Below the pieces are notes generated by a model. It was not told where the DNA came from and did no database searches. It saw only the letters and a program-made list of their open reading frames with translations. A program made the translations under genes and the position numbers. A stretch of DNA of 64,000 bases from Niabella sp. (GTDB lineage Bacteria > Bacteroidota > Bacteroidia > Chitinophagales > Chitinophagaceae), in NCBI RefSeq assembly GCF_030150205.1, contig NZ_JASLGT010000008.1, positions 310,001 to 374,000 of the forward strand, written 5' to 3'. Shown here one piece after another: positions 18,536-27,287 of this stretch. The stretch's first letter is position 1; every line of letters begins with the position of its first letter.

Positions 18536-20374
18536 TCAATCGATCGTTTCCTTTGGCGGCAAATTCCGCCCGGCCCCTACATAGCCCTTGTTCTGATTGA
18601 TGATCCCCTGCGAATTGGCATCAATGACAGTTTGCGGTACCGGCCACAACACATGGTAGGGGCTCAATGTAAATTCATCCCCGGCAACGGTTTTGACCCC
18701 TTTGTTAAAAAACTCTGTTTTTTCCATCATCCGGTCATACCAAAAGTTTACTTCTGAAAAGTTCTGCGCAGCATACACTTTACCGTTATAGGCCGCTTTC
18801 CCTGTTTTTACAAATAAGAACGCGATCCGCGTCAGCTCGCATTTCCGGGGTTCTTCGTAGAAAAGCTCCCTGGCCCGTTCATCCAGGATGGTTCCGATAT
18901 TCAATGCACCGGCATCGGTATAAGATGCAGCCCCGGCCCGGTTCCTTACGGCATTGATATCGGCCAGTGCCAATGCATTTTCACCCTTCCAGTAATGGGC
19001 TTCTGCGCGGAGCAGGTAGGTTTCTGCCAGCCGGAAAATATACCAGTCGGTATTTCCGCCGCGCGGCTGTACCCGTATAGGATCGGGGATAAACAATTTG
19101 TAATGCGGCCATCCCCCACACCAGTTACGGATGGTATCCTTTGTCAGTAAGCGGCCCTGGTCATCTTTAAGCTGTAAAGGCTTTCCATAGTAGGAATCTT
19201 TCCCTTTTAGCTGGGGGTTATTATATACCAGGTCTTCCATCCGCATCCAGTTGCCCGGTGCATGCCGCAGATCATTGGCATCATCCCAGATCATACGGGT
19301 ACTGTAATTGGTGCCGCGTCCTTTATTTACGCCGCCTCCTACCCGCTCTACCTGCGGAATCTCCAGGCCGTTGACCTTGGAGCACCCTACGTTCCCGTTC
19401 GGGGTCATGATGGCATTGGTGGTATTGCCCCAGTTGGGCGTAAAAATATACATCGAGGTCATACCGGCAGCCACATTTCCATCCATTCCATACCGGTCGA
19501 TCACCGAAAATATTTCTTCCTTATTCACCGCACTTGTTTTATTCAGCGGCCGGTGCAGATCCCAGATCACATTTCGGGCCGGATCACCGGCATCGGTTCC
19601 AAACCGGGCCGTCATCAGTTTATAGTTTCCGTCAATCACTTTTGAAGCGGCTGCAATGGCTTCATCAAACGCTCCCAGGGCCAGGTAAACCTTTGTCAGC
19701 AAATGATAACAGGCTGCCCGGGAAACCTTTCCTTTATCAATGGTTTCCGGTACCCACTGTATAGCAAACTCCAGGTCAGTTCTCAGTTTCTTCAGGATCG
19801 CCTCCCGGGTGGTGGAATAAAAGTCCAGCTGGGGCGACACGATCTGTTTTGAGATCCAGGGCACATCTCCAAAACGGTTTACCAGCAGGTAGTACCAGAA
19901 GGCGCGGTGAAAATAAGCCGTTCCCAAAACCGCATTTTTCTCCGGCTCCCCGGTATAGGTCGGTTTGTCGATATTATAAATAACCAGGGAGGCACTTTTG
20001 ATGGCATCATAGGCTTTGTTCCAGCAATCGCCGATGCGGTTGTAGCTGGGATCGTTCAGTACGCCATCGGGAATCACCAAACGGTTCATATCCCTGCTGG
20101 GGAAGGTTTTATCCGTAGTACCGTCGATCATCGACTCGGTAAACAGGTACTCCGTAAACATGGCAGGCGCAAAAGTGCCATCCATATAATGATCCCGGAT
20201 GTTCCGGGTACTGGCGGCCAGCACCGCATACATGGCTTTAGCATCTACCAGGGTTGCATCCGGCGTGCTGATGGACAATGGTTTCGGGCTCAGAAATTCT
20301 TTTTTACAACCAACCGCAATGCAGATCACGGTAAAGAAGACCATTCCTTTTATAGATATCAATAACCGGTTCAT
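18536..20374 (-). CDS. SusD/RagB-family outer-membrane lipoprotein
   Basis: Second SusD of the locus (612 residues). Lipobox AVGC (Cys23) followed by KKEFLSPKPLS. Typical SusD segments are TAYFHRAFWYYLLVNRFGDVPW and the C-terminal RARELFYEEPRKCELTRIAF. It sits 22 bases downstream of the second SusC gene. It is not closely similar to the SusD at 12238-13965, so the two pairs may take different fragments of the same glycan. Confidence 0.95.
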   Translation of the reverse strand: MNRLLISIKGMVFFTVICIAVGCKKEFLSPKPLSISTPDATLVDAKAMYAVLAASTRNIRDHYMDGTFAPAMFTEYLFTESMIDGTTDKTFPSRDMNRLVIPDGVLNDPSYNRIGDCWNKAYDAIKSASLVIYNIDKPTYTGEPEKNAVLGTAYFHRAFWYYLLVNRFGDVPWISKQIVSPQLDFYSTTREAILKKLRTDLEFAIQWVPETIDKGKVSRAACYHLLTKVYLALGAFDEAIAAASKVIDGNYKLMTARFGTDAGDPARNVIWDLHRPLNKTSAVNKEEIFSVIDRYGMDGNVAAGMTSMYIFTPNWGNTTNAIMTPNGNVGCSKVNGLEIPQVERVGGGVNKGRGTNYSTRMIWDDANDLRHAPGNWMRMEDLVYNNPQLKGKDSYYGKPLQLKDDQGRLLTKDTIRNWCGGWPHYKLFIPDPIRVQPRGGNTDWYIFRLAETYLLRAEAHYWKGENALALADINAVRNRAGAASYTDAGALNIGTILDERARELFYEEPRKCELTRIAFLFVKTGKAAYNGKVYAAQNFSEVNFWYDRMMEKTEFFNKGVKTVAGDEFTLSPYHVLWPVPQTVIDANSQGIINQNKGYVGAGRNLPPKETID

Positions 20375-20395
20375 AATAAAATCATTTAAATTTTT

Positions 20396-23300
20396 CTACA
20401 ATGAAAGATTCAACCCAAATGTTACGTAGGACGGAGTGGGGCCTATATATTCCGGATCCCAGAATACATCATTCTTTGTAAATACAGCCACGTTCCTGGC
20501 CGAAACATTGAACCGTAACTGTGATAGTTTGGCACGTTCCAGCAACTTCCTGGGTACGGTATAGCCGATGGAAATATTATCGAGCCGTATAAACGAAATA
20601 TCCTGCCATACATCGAACGTTACCCCTCCTACATTTGAGTTGAGCCGGGCATAATCATTGCGCGGGTGCTCCGGCGTCCAGTAGGGGATGGTAAATGAGT
20701 TGTACCGCTCCAGGGTAATGGAATAGCTGTGTTTTGCCTCGTTGAACAAGCGTTTATGTCCCCAATAGGAATAGGCGGAAAACGAAAAATCAATATTCTT
20801 AAATAGCTGGAATTCGTTGCGCAGCGTAAACCGGAAACGCGGCTCAGTATACCCCTGGAATTGTTTGTCGGCATTGGTAAATGCGTAGTCCTTATTCACA
20901 TCTTCCAGCCTCATATCGCCGGGTGCGAGCTTGTACTTTGCGGCCTCCGCTTCTTCTCCCTGCTGCCATACGCCGGCTACTTTAAAACCCCAGATCGCAT
21001 CGATGGCATGCCCTATAAACCATTTATTGAGCAGGTCATCCGCTTCCCGCTGTCCGATTACATTACCCTGTGCATCCAGTATATTCATTTTATTGCCATA
21101 CAAGGCAACGATCTTATTCCGGTTCATTGAAAAATTGAAGGTGGTGTTCCATGAAAAATGATCCTTTATCATATTCCGCGACTGCAAACTCACCTCAAAG
21201 CCCCTGTTATTCACCTGCCCCAGGTTAGCCGGTACCGATGCGTACCCTGTAACGGAAGGCAGGGCCCGGTTTACCAGCAGGTTATTGGTCATCATGGAAT
21301 ATCCTTCCAGGCTTCCGCTGATGCGCTGGTTAAACAACCCGAAATCCAGCCCCAGGTTGAGCGACCGGGTACGTTCCCATTGCAGGAACTCATTTCCCAT
21401 GGCATTCGGGTACAGGTACGACTCCTGGTAGGGGTTGCCGCTGGCATCTACATAAGTGATCAGCCCGTTGGTTAAGGTGGGCAGGGCATCATAGATCCCA
21501 ACGGAGCGGTTGCCTGTTTCGCCCCAGGATGCCCGCAGCTTTCCGTAGCTGAGCCAGGGCATTTTCATAAACGGCTCATCGGAAAAGACATAGCCCAGTG
21601 CAACCGACGGAAAAGTGGCCCGGGGGTTGTTGATGCCAAATGCCGAATAGCCATCCCGGCGCACGGTTCCGGTGATCATATACTTCGATTTAAAGGAGTA
21701 GAACAAGCGGGCCATATATGCATCCCCCGTGCTATAGGAATCGGAGCTGGTGAGCTTCGTTACCGTGGCGCCTCCCATATTATGATAGCCCAGCACATCG
21801 CTCGGCACAAATCCACGTCCATCCATCGACTGCTGCCAGGTCTGGTATTTTTCCGCATTTGCCAGTAAGGTTACATCAAACTGATGTACCTTATCGATCG
21901 TACGGCTCCATTTCAGCAGGTTATCTACCTGCCAGTTAAACCCGCTGGAGGTATTGCGCACGGCGATACCGCCCTGCACTTTATACTCCGGGTGCTGCGA
22001 CATATTGTGCAGGTAGAGTTCATTATTGGTGAACCGCGGTGAATAATATACCTCATAGGAAATGCCCAGCGGCAGCGATAATTTGGCAAACAGGGTATTA
22101 TCAAGCGACTTATAGGTATAGGACCGTTCGGTATAATACCGGTCGATCAGCGGGTGCCGGTTTGCAACCGCGTCATCGATCGGGTAGATCTTATACGTGC
22201 CATCCGGATTGGTCGGCTGCCCCCAGGGAGAAATACCATTATACTGCCCCCAGGCAACCGGTGCCCCGCTCTCATCCCTTATGGAGAACATGGAATTGAT
22301 CCCTACCATTAAAAAGTCTGTAACATTGGCATTTAACCGCAGCCGGCTCCGGTATACCGAATAATCATCGCCAACAACAGCGCCTTCATTCTTATCATGG
22401 CCTACCGACCAGTAATAATTGACCCGGTTCGATTTGCCGGAAAGGTTGGCATTATAACTCTGTTGCGATCCGGTGCGAAAGACCATCGCCTTCCAGTCTG
22501 TACTTTGACCTTTAACATAGTTTTCCCGTTCCACCTGCGACATGCCCAACCGGCGCAGCCAGATATCGGTAGGGTCGCCCTGGGCATTATCAAACGCCCG
22601 CCAGTCGGCCAGTGTAACACCGGCCGGTAGTTTATTGGGGTCTTCAAACACATAGCCGGGGGCCGTCCGGTTACCACTTTTCAGCACATCCGATCGCCAC
22701 TTAATAAATTCATACGGGCCATACACATCTTCCGAACGGAAAAGATCCACTATTCCCCTGGTAATATTGACGCCGATCTTCGGTTTTTCCGTACGCCCCA
22801 GGCGGGTATTGATAATGATTACGCCGTTGGCGGATTTAGCACCAAAAACCGCGGCAGAGCTGGCATCTTTCAGCACATCCATCGATTCGATATCTGTTGG
22901 ATTGATATCTGCAAGATCCCCGTTATAAATTACCCCATCCAATACGATCAACGGATCCGTTTTGGCCTTCAGGGTCCTGCGCCCCCGGATCTCAATGCTT
23001 CCCCCGCCCTTTGCGGAGGTGGTTAACCCGATGTTGAGACCGGCCACATTGCCCCGCATCAGTTCCTGGATATTCCGCGGATTTTCAATTTCCAGCCTGG
23101 CGGTTTTTATGGTGCTTACGGATCCCGTGAGGTCTCTTTTCCGCATCGTTCCATACCCTACCACCACAACTTCGTCCATCGAGCTTTTTGATACGTTCAT
23201 CACCACATCCACTGTTGCAGATGTCCCGGCTTCGATCCGTACCGTATCCATCCCGATATAGGTAAACACCAATACGGCAGCAGGGCCGGCGGCAATGGAA

Positions 23301-23500
23301 TACCGGCCGTTCTTATCAGAGATGGTGTTACCAGCTGTTCCTTCCACATCTACCGTAACCCCCTCTAAAGGCGCACTACTTCCTTCCTGTGTAATTTTTC
23401 CCGTAATCGTTTTTGTTTGTGCATGCAGCCGGAAATGGGTTGCACCCGCAAGCAAAAACGAAATAAGCAGACACCCGTACAACAGTTTTCTCTTTTTCAT
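20396..23500 (-). CDS. SusC/RagA-family TonB-dependent outer-membrane transporter
   Basis: Second glycan importer of the locus (1034 residues from ATG 23500; an in-frame ATG at 23509 adds three residues). Signal peptide MKKRKLLYGCLLISFLLAG, a CarboxypepD_reg-like domain (TKTITGKITQEGSSAPLEG), the signature SSMDEVVVVGYGTMRKR, a plug with IEIRGRRTLK and DVLKDASSAAVFGAKSANGV, and a barrel ending VTFGLNLSL. The first 130 residues closely match the transporter at 13975-17187 while the barrels differ, as expected for a duplicated transporter retuned to another ligand. Confidence 0.95.
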   Translation of the reverse strand: MKKRKLLYGCLLISFLLAGATHFRLHAQTKTITGKITQEGSSAPLEGVTVDVEGTAGNTISDKNGRYSIAAGPAAVLVFTYIGMDTVRIEAGTSATVDVVMNVSKSSMDEVVVVGYGTMRKRDLTGSVSTIKTARLEIENPRNIQELMRGNVAGLNIGLTTSAKGGGSIEIRGRRTLKAKTDPLIVLDGVIYNGDLADINPTDIESMDVLKDASSAAVFGAKSANGVIIINTRLGRTEKPKIGVNITRGIVDLFRSEDVYGPYEFIKWRSDVLKSGNRTAPGYVFEDPNKLPAGVTLADWRAFDNAQGDPTDIWLRRLGMSQVERENYVKGQSTDWKAMVFRTGSQQSYNANLSGKSNRVNYYWSVGHDKNEGAVVGDDYSVYRSRLRLNANVTDFLMVGINSMFSIRDESGAPVAWGQYNGISPWGQPTNPDGTYKIYPIDDAVANRHPLIDRYYTERSYTYKSLDNTLFAKLSLPLGISYEVYYSPRFTNNELYLHNMSQHPEYKVQGGIAVRNTSSGFNWQVDNLLKWSRTIDKVHQFDVTLLANAEKYQTWQQSMDGRGFVPSDVLGYHNMGGATVTKLTSSDSYSTGDAYMARLFYSFKSKYMITGTVRRDGYSAFGINNPRATFPSVALGYVFSDEPFMKMPWLSYGKLRASWGETGNRSVGIYDALPTLTNGLITYVDASGNPYQESYLYPNAMGNEFLQWERTRSLNLGLDFGLFNQRISGSLEGYSMMTNNLLVNRALPSVTGYASVPANLGQVNNRGFEVSLQSRNMIKDHFSWNTTFNFSMNRNKIVALYGNKMNILDAQGNVIGQREADDLLNKWFIGHAIDAIWGFKVAGVWQQGEEAEAAKYKLAPGDMRLEDVNKDYAFTNADKQFQGYTEPRFRFTLRNEFQLFKNIDFSFSAYSYWGHKRLFNEAKHSYSITLERYNSFTIPYWTPEHPRNDYARLNSNVGGVTFDVWQDISFIRLDNISIGYTVPRKLLERAKLSQLRFNVSARNVAVFTKNDVFWDPEYIGPTPSYVTFGLNLSL

Positions 23501-23628
23501 TTGTGACAAGTTTTTCGTTTAATATTCATTCGTTCCCGGTTCGCCACCGGCAATGCGGTCATTTCCCACCGGCAGGTTCTTTCTTTGTGGCTGCTACCCG
23601 GCACCTGCAACAACCCGGCATACCGGAT

Positions 23629-24921
23629 CTATGGCATCATCTTCAGGTTGGTATCAAAATCCGTATAGTGATAATAGCGGCCGGCCATCCAGAAAAGGAC
23701 CGGCCTGCGTCCCCTGCCCCTGCTTACAGCATAGGGACGTATATTGTCTACCGCAGACCCGCTGGTGACGGATACCCGTTGCAACCTGGCCCCTGCTTTT
23801 AATTGTTCTATTTCAAACGTTCCGTTTATTTGCCGGGATACATAGATGTTTTCCGGGTTGGCATGATCCAGTACAATGCCGCCCGAATAATGAGCTTCCA
23901 GCAATTTTTTACCGGGTTTAATGATGGTGATATAGGGCCCTGCATCCGCGATCTTTTGGGTATTCCATTGCTGCCCGTTCCACCGTGCGTAATAATACTG
24001 GTGCGCTGTTTCTGAGGGATATCTTGCATAGGTAACCACGGGCCGGTTGGCAGCATCCAGCGCTATATCCCAGATCCAGCTCCGCGCCTTTCCCGCCGCC
24101 GGATCATATACTTTGTCCACACCGCTGATCAGCACCGGCAGCTCGCCGAACCCGCCGATCTTTTTCCCGTTTGTCTGGAAGAAAGCGCCTTTTTCATAAT
24201 ACATATGATGTACGGAGATATCGGCTTCCTGTTTGGGATGCCCGTTTGTAAACAGGAAATCGATCCTCGATTTATTATCCGTGGCATATTTTACATATTG
24301 CGGCGTATTGCGGCCGCTGTTATCCAGGAGGTTTGTTTTTTTGCTCCAGGTTGCTCCATAATCATCGCTGTAAATACAATAAATACCCGTTTCGCCCCAG
24401 GGCTGGTTGATGCCGTTTTTCCGGCGAACCATATTCCTGCCAAAAAGATAGATCCGGTTATGCTCATCCCGTAACATAACGGGATTCATATAGCAGTAAA
24501 AATTAACGGAATCTTTTTCCAGGATCACCCGTTCTGCTTCCCAGGAGGTGATATCCTCCGGGTGCACCGTTTTACGCATAAAGATGTTGCCGTTGTGATG
24601 GCAGTAGAAGGCCAGCAGCCGGTGATCGGGCAGGAATAAAAAAGAAGGTACGTCATGATCATCTTCCTGTAGTTTTTCATGCAGGGTATATGCCTGCATT
24701 TTATGGGTGCGCAGATCCAGCGCGCGTACCATTACATCGCCTTTGCTATTGATATACCCATAGTACACCGCCTCTTTTTTTTCCTTGTGATACAGGGCAC
24801 GGGGATCGGAGAACCAGCACCAGGCGGCATCCGCTGCGGCTACTACACTGCCTTCCTGGGCCTGTGCAGGTGTTGCAGGAAAAAGCAATGCCAGAAAAAA
24901 AATCAATAGACGATCGTTCAT
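23629..24921 (-). CDS. Secreted BNR_4-type beta-propeller protein, candidate polysaccharide lyase
   Basis: A 430-residue secreted protein. Start at ATG 24921 gives a signal peptide (MNDRLLIFFLALLF, ending AQA|QE); the longer frame to 24960 does not. The body fits the BNR_4 seven-bladed propeller family: WCWFSDPRAL (34-43), DDHDVPS with His89 (87-93), YCHHNG with His108 and His109 (106-111), YMNPVML (144-150), SDDYGATWS (185-193) and a WIWDIALD motif. In ulvan-lyase relatives (PL24/25 type) a pair of His residues at comparable places takes part in catalysis, so a lyase or glycan-binding role is plausible but unproven. It lies between the second SusC and the NagB-like gene. Confidence 0.7.
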   Translation of the reverse strand: MNDRLLIFFLALLFPATPAQAQEGSVVAAADAAWCWFSDPRALYHKEKKEAVYYGYINSKGDVMVRALDLRTHKMQAYTLHEKLQEDDHDVPSFLFLPDHRLLAFYCHHNGNIFMRKTVHPEDITSWEAERVILEKDSVNFYCYMNPVMLRDEHNRIYLFGRNMVRRKNGINQPWGETGIYCIYSDDYGATWSKKTNLLDNSGRNTPQYVKYATDNKSRIDFLFTNGHPKQEADISVHHMYYEKGAFFQTNGKKIGGFGELPVLISGVDKVYDPAAGKARSWIWDIALDAANRPVVTYARYPSETAHQYYYARWNGQQWNTQKIADAGPYITIIKPGKKLLEAHYSGGIVLDHANPENIYVSRQINGTFEIEQLKAGARLQRVSVTSGSAVDNIRPYAVSRGRGRRPVLFWMAGRYYHYTDFDTNLKMMP

Positions 24922-24968
24922 ATAGACAATTATTCGTTGCGCGTTAAGTTCAGGCACCACGGCGTCCG

Positions 24969-25751
24969 TTACTCCGGCTGCAGCAATGCTTCATCCAGCA
25001 ACCCGGCGCTTTCTTCATCCAGGAATACCGATGCATTGCGGTGCGTTCTTAAGATCGTAGAAGGATAGAGCGGAGATAATGCCTTATAAAAAGTATTGTA
25101 CACCGCCTGTGCCTTTGCGGCCGATGGAACGATGCAGTACAAACCAGATCCTTTCATCAATGCCGGGATGGTAAGCGTTAGTGCCGTAGCCGGTACGGCT
25201 TCCAGTAATTCAAAGCAGCCATCGTTCACCTGCTGCTGCCTGCAAACACCATCCAGCATTACCACCTTCACCGTTTCGCTATCCGCAAAATCGGCCACCG
25301 GGGGATCGTTGAATGCCAGGTGCCCGTTCTCGCCAATGCCCAGGCAAACAACGTCGATCGGGTGCGCATGGAGCAGTGCGGTATACCGGTAACATTCGGC
25401 AGCCAGGTCCGGCGCATTTCCATTTAAGTAATAAACGGCCCGGAACGGAGCCCGGGAAAACAGCCGGTGTTTCAAAAAATTGCCAAAGCCCTGCGGTGCA
25501 TCGGCCGGTAATCCCACATACTCGTCCATATGAAACGCATTGATCCGTTTCCAGTCAATATCCTGCAGCAACAGGGCCGCCAGAAACTCGTTTTGAGAGG
25601 GTGCTGCCGCAAAAATGATATTCACCACTTCCTGCTGCCGGAGCAACTGCCCCACCTGCCGGGCTACAGCCACGGCCGCTGCCTCGCCCATCGCCTGGCG
25701 CGTGGAATACTTTTTTATACGCACGTTACTTTTTACTTCACCCATTTCCAT
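24969..25751 (-). CDS. nagB: Glucosamine-6-phosphate deaminase-like protein
   Basis: Predicted cytoplasmic enzyme turning glucosamine-6-phosphate into fructose-6-phosphate and ammonia (260 residues from ATG 25751, the usual family length). The frame stays open to 26090, but that extension lies over the permease gene and is not protein-like. Catalytic features present: HMDEYVG with Asp76 and Glu77, and LGIGENGHLAFNDP (137-150) with His144. The N-terminal phosphate loop, usually a G-S-T/S-P type, reads FAAAPSQNEF, so this is a divergent subfamily that might use a related amino-sugar phosphate. It pairs functionally with nagA at 4219-5448, 20 kb away in the same locus. Confidence 0.82.
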   Translation of the reverse strand: MEMGEVKSNVRIKKYSTRQAMGEAAAVAVARQVGQLLRQQEVVNIIFAAAPSQNEFLAALLLQDIDWKRINAFHMDEYVGLPADAPQGFGNFLKHRLFSRAPFRAVYYLNGNAPDLAAECYRYTALLHAHPIDVVCLGIGENGHLAFNDPPVADFADSETVKVVMLDGVCRQQQVNDGCFELLEAVPATALTLTIPALMKGSGLYCIVPSAAKAQAVYNTFYKALSPLYPSTILRTHRNASVFLDEESAGLLDEALLQPE

Positions 25752-25867
25752 TCTTATTAATTGTTTAAATTTTAATATAATCTTCCGGTTAACCCACGGC
25801 TCCTGAACGGGGTAATGCCTGCACAATATTCGAAAACAGGATACCAATGACAGGTGCCGTTTTTCCA

Positions 25868-27163
25868 TTACCAATTCCGGATCCGGTGCCCGCGTACCGC
25901 ATAAAATATTAAATACGCATAGCAGGGGATCAGGATGCCGTATGCAACGCGCACATTGAACATATCCGCAACATATCCATATACCAATGGCATGATGGCG
26001 TTGCCGCAAAGCCCCATGATCATCAGCGAAGCACCCAGTTTTGTAAACCGTCCCAATCCATCCAGTGCCAGCGGCCAGATGCCCGCCCATACCAGTGAAT
26101 TGGCCAATCCCAGTAGTACCACGAACCAGATGGAAATATCGGCCTTATGCCCCAGCAGGGTCACCGGCCCCTTCGTAAAAAGGATCAATACGGATAATGC
26201 CAGCCCAAGGGTAGTACAGATCTTTAAAGCCGTAGCCTGGCTGAAGAACCGGGGTATGCAAACAATGCCGATCACATACCCGGTGATGGTTGCCGCCAGG
26301 GTATACGAGGGAAAGACCTTGGCTTCCAGCAGCTGAATGCCCATGCTTCCTGCATAATTGATGATGGTGTCGATGGCAACGATCTGTGTGCCCACGTGTA
26401 AGAAAATGGCAATGGCACCCAGCACCAGGTGCGGGAACTGGAAAATGGAGGTTTTACCCGAATTGGCCTGCGCCACGGTTCCGCTTTCCGCTTCTGTGTT
26501 GATCTCGGGTAAGGGCGAATACCGCACCATGATGCCCAAAATAAACAGTACCGTACCCACCACGGTATACGGAATAATTACGCGGCGGATCAGCTCATCC
26601 AGTGCCGCGGCTTTTTCAGCAGGCGCCATCCCGGGGATCTGCTGAAACAGGGATGCATCGGAAGACCGGAGAATAACTGCTGCAAAAATGAGGGGCGCCA
26701 GGATGCCGGCTCCTTTATTGCAGATCCCCATCATGCTGATCCGTTGTGCAGCGCGCTCCTTTGAGCCCAATATGGTTATATAAGGATTGGCAGCCGTTTG
26801 CATAATTGCAAGACCGGTACCCAGCAAAAAAAGCCCTGTTAAAAAAAGTCCGTAGGTACGGCTCAGCGCCGCCGGTACAAACATAAATGCACCGGCCGCC
26901 ATAACCCATAAGGCAATCATCATTCCCTTCTTAAATCCTGTATGTTTCAGAAGATAGGAGGATGGAACGGAGATCAGCAGGTAGGAAATATAAAATGCCA
27001 GGGCTACAAGGTAGGATTGAAAATGGGTCAACTCGCAGGCAATTTTAAAATACGGGATCAGGATCGCATTGATCCAGGAAACAAATCCAAAAATAAAAAA
27101 CAGCACCCCTATGATCACCAGCGACGTCACCGTATCTCTTTTGCTTAACAGGCTTCCTTCCAT
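25868..27163 (-). CDS. FucP/NagP-type MFS sugar permease
   Basis: Inner-membrane proton-coupled sugar transporter (431 residues, about 12 hydrophobic segments). It has the FucP/NagP family pattern: FFIFGFVSWINAILIPYFK in helix 1, and GTGLAIMQTAANPYITILG with the diagnostic A-A-N-P-Y, followed by KERAAQRISMMGICNKGAG. Family members carry L-fucose, glucose or N-acetylglucosamine; a GlcNAc (NagP-like) role is inferred from the adjacent NagB-like gene and from nagA. It is 116 bases upstream of the NagB-like start in the same direction. Confidence 0.85.
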   Translation of the reverse strand: MEGSLLSKRDTVTSLVIIGVLFFIFGFVSWINAILIPYFKIACELTHFQSYLVALAFYISYLLISVPSSYLLKHTGFKKGMMIALWVMAAGAFMFVPAALSRTYGLFLTGLFLLGTGLAIMQTAANPYITILGSKERAAQRISMMGICNKGAGILAPLIFAAVILRSSDASLFQQIPGMAPAEKAAALDELIRRVIIPYTVVGTVLFILGIMVRYSPLPEINTEAESGTVAQANSGKTSIFQFPHLVLGAIAIFLHVGTQIVAIDTIINYAGSMGIQLLEAKVFPSYTLAATITGYVIGIVCIPRFFSQATALKICTTLGLALSVLILFTKGPVTLLGHKADISIWFVVLLGLANSLVWAGIWPLALDGLGRFTKLGASLMIMGLCGNAIMPLVYGYVADMFNVRVAYGILIPCYAYLIFYAVRGHRIRNW

Positions 27164-27287
27164 TACCGGCTTTTTTTTCTGTAAAAAAATAATGACAAAT
27201 CAATCCCGTTACCGTTCCGGAGCGGAACCGTAGGCCTGGGGCCGTACGCCATCCAGGTTATGCGCTGTTTAAACGGGATTTACGAAT

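Noticed and set aside
25752..26090. N-terminal extension of the NagB-like frame
   Set aside because: It lies over the 3-prime end of the permease gene, is Cys- and His-rich without homology, and ATG 25751 gives the normal length.
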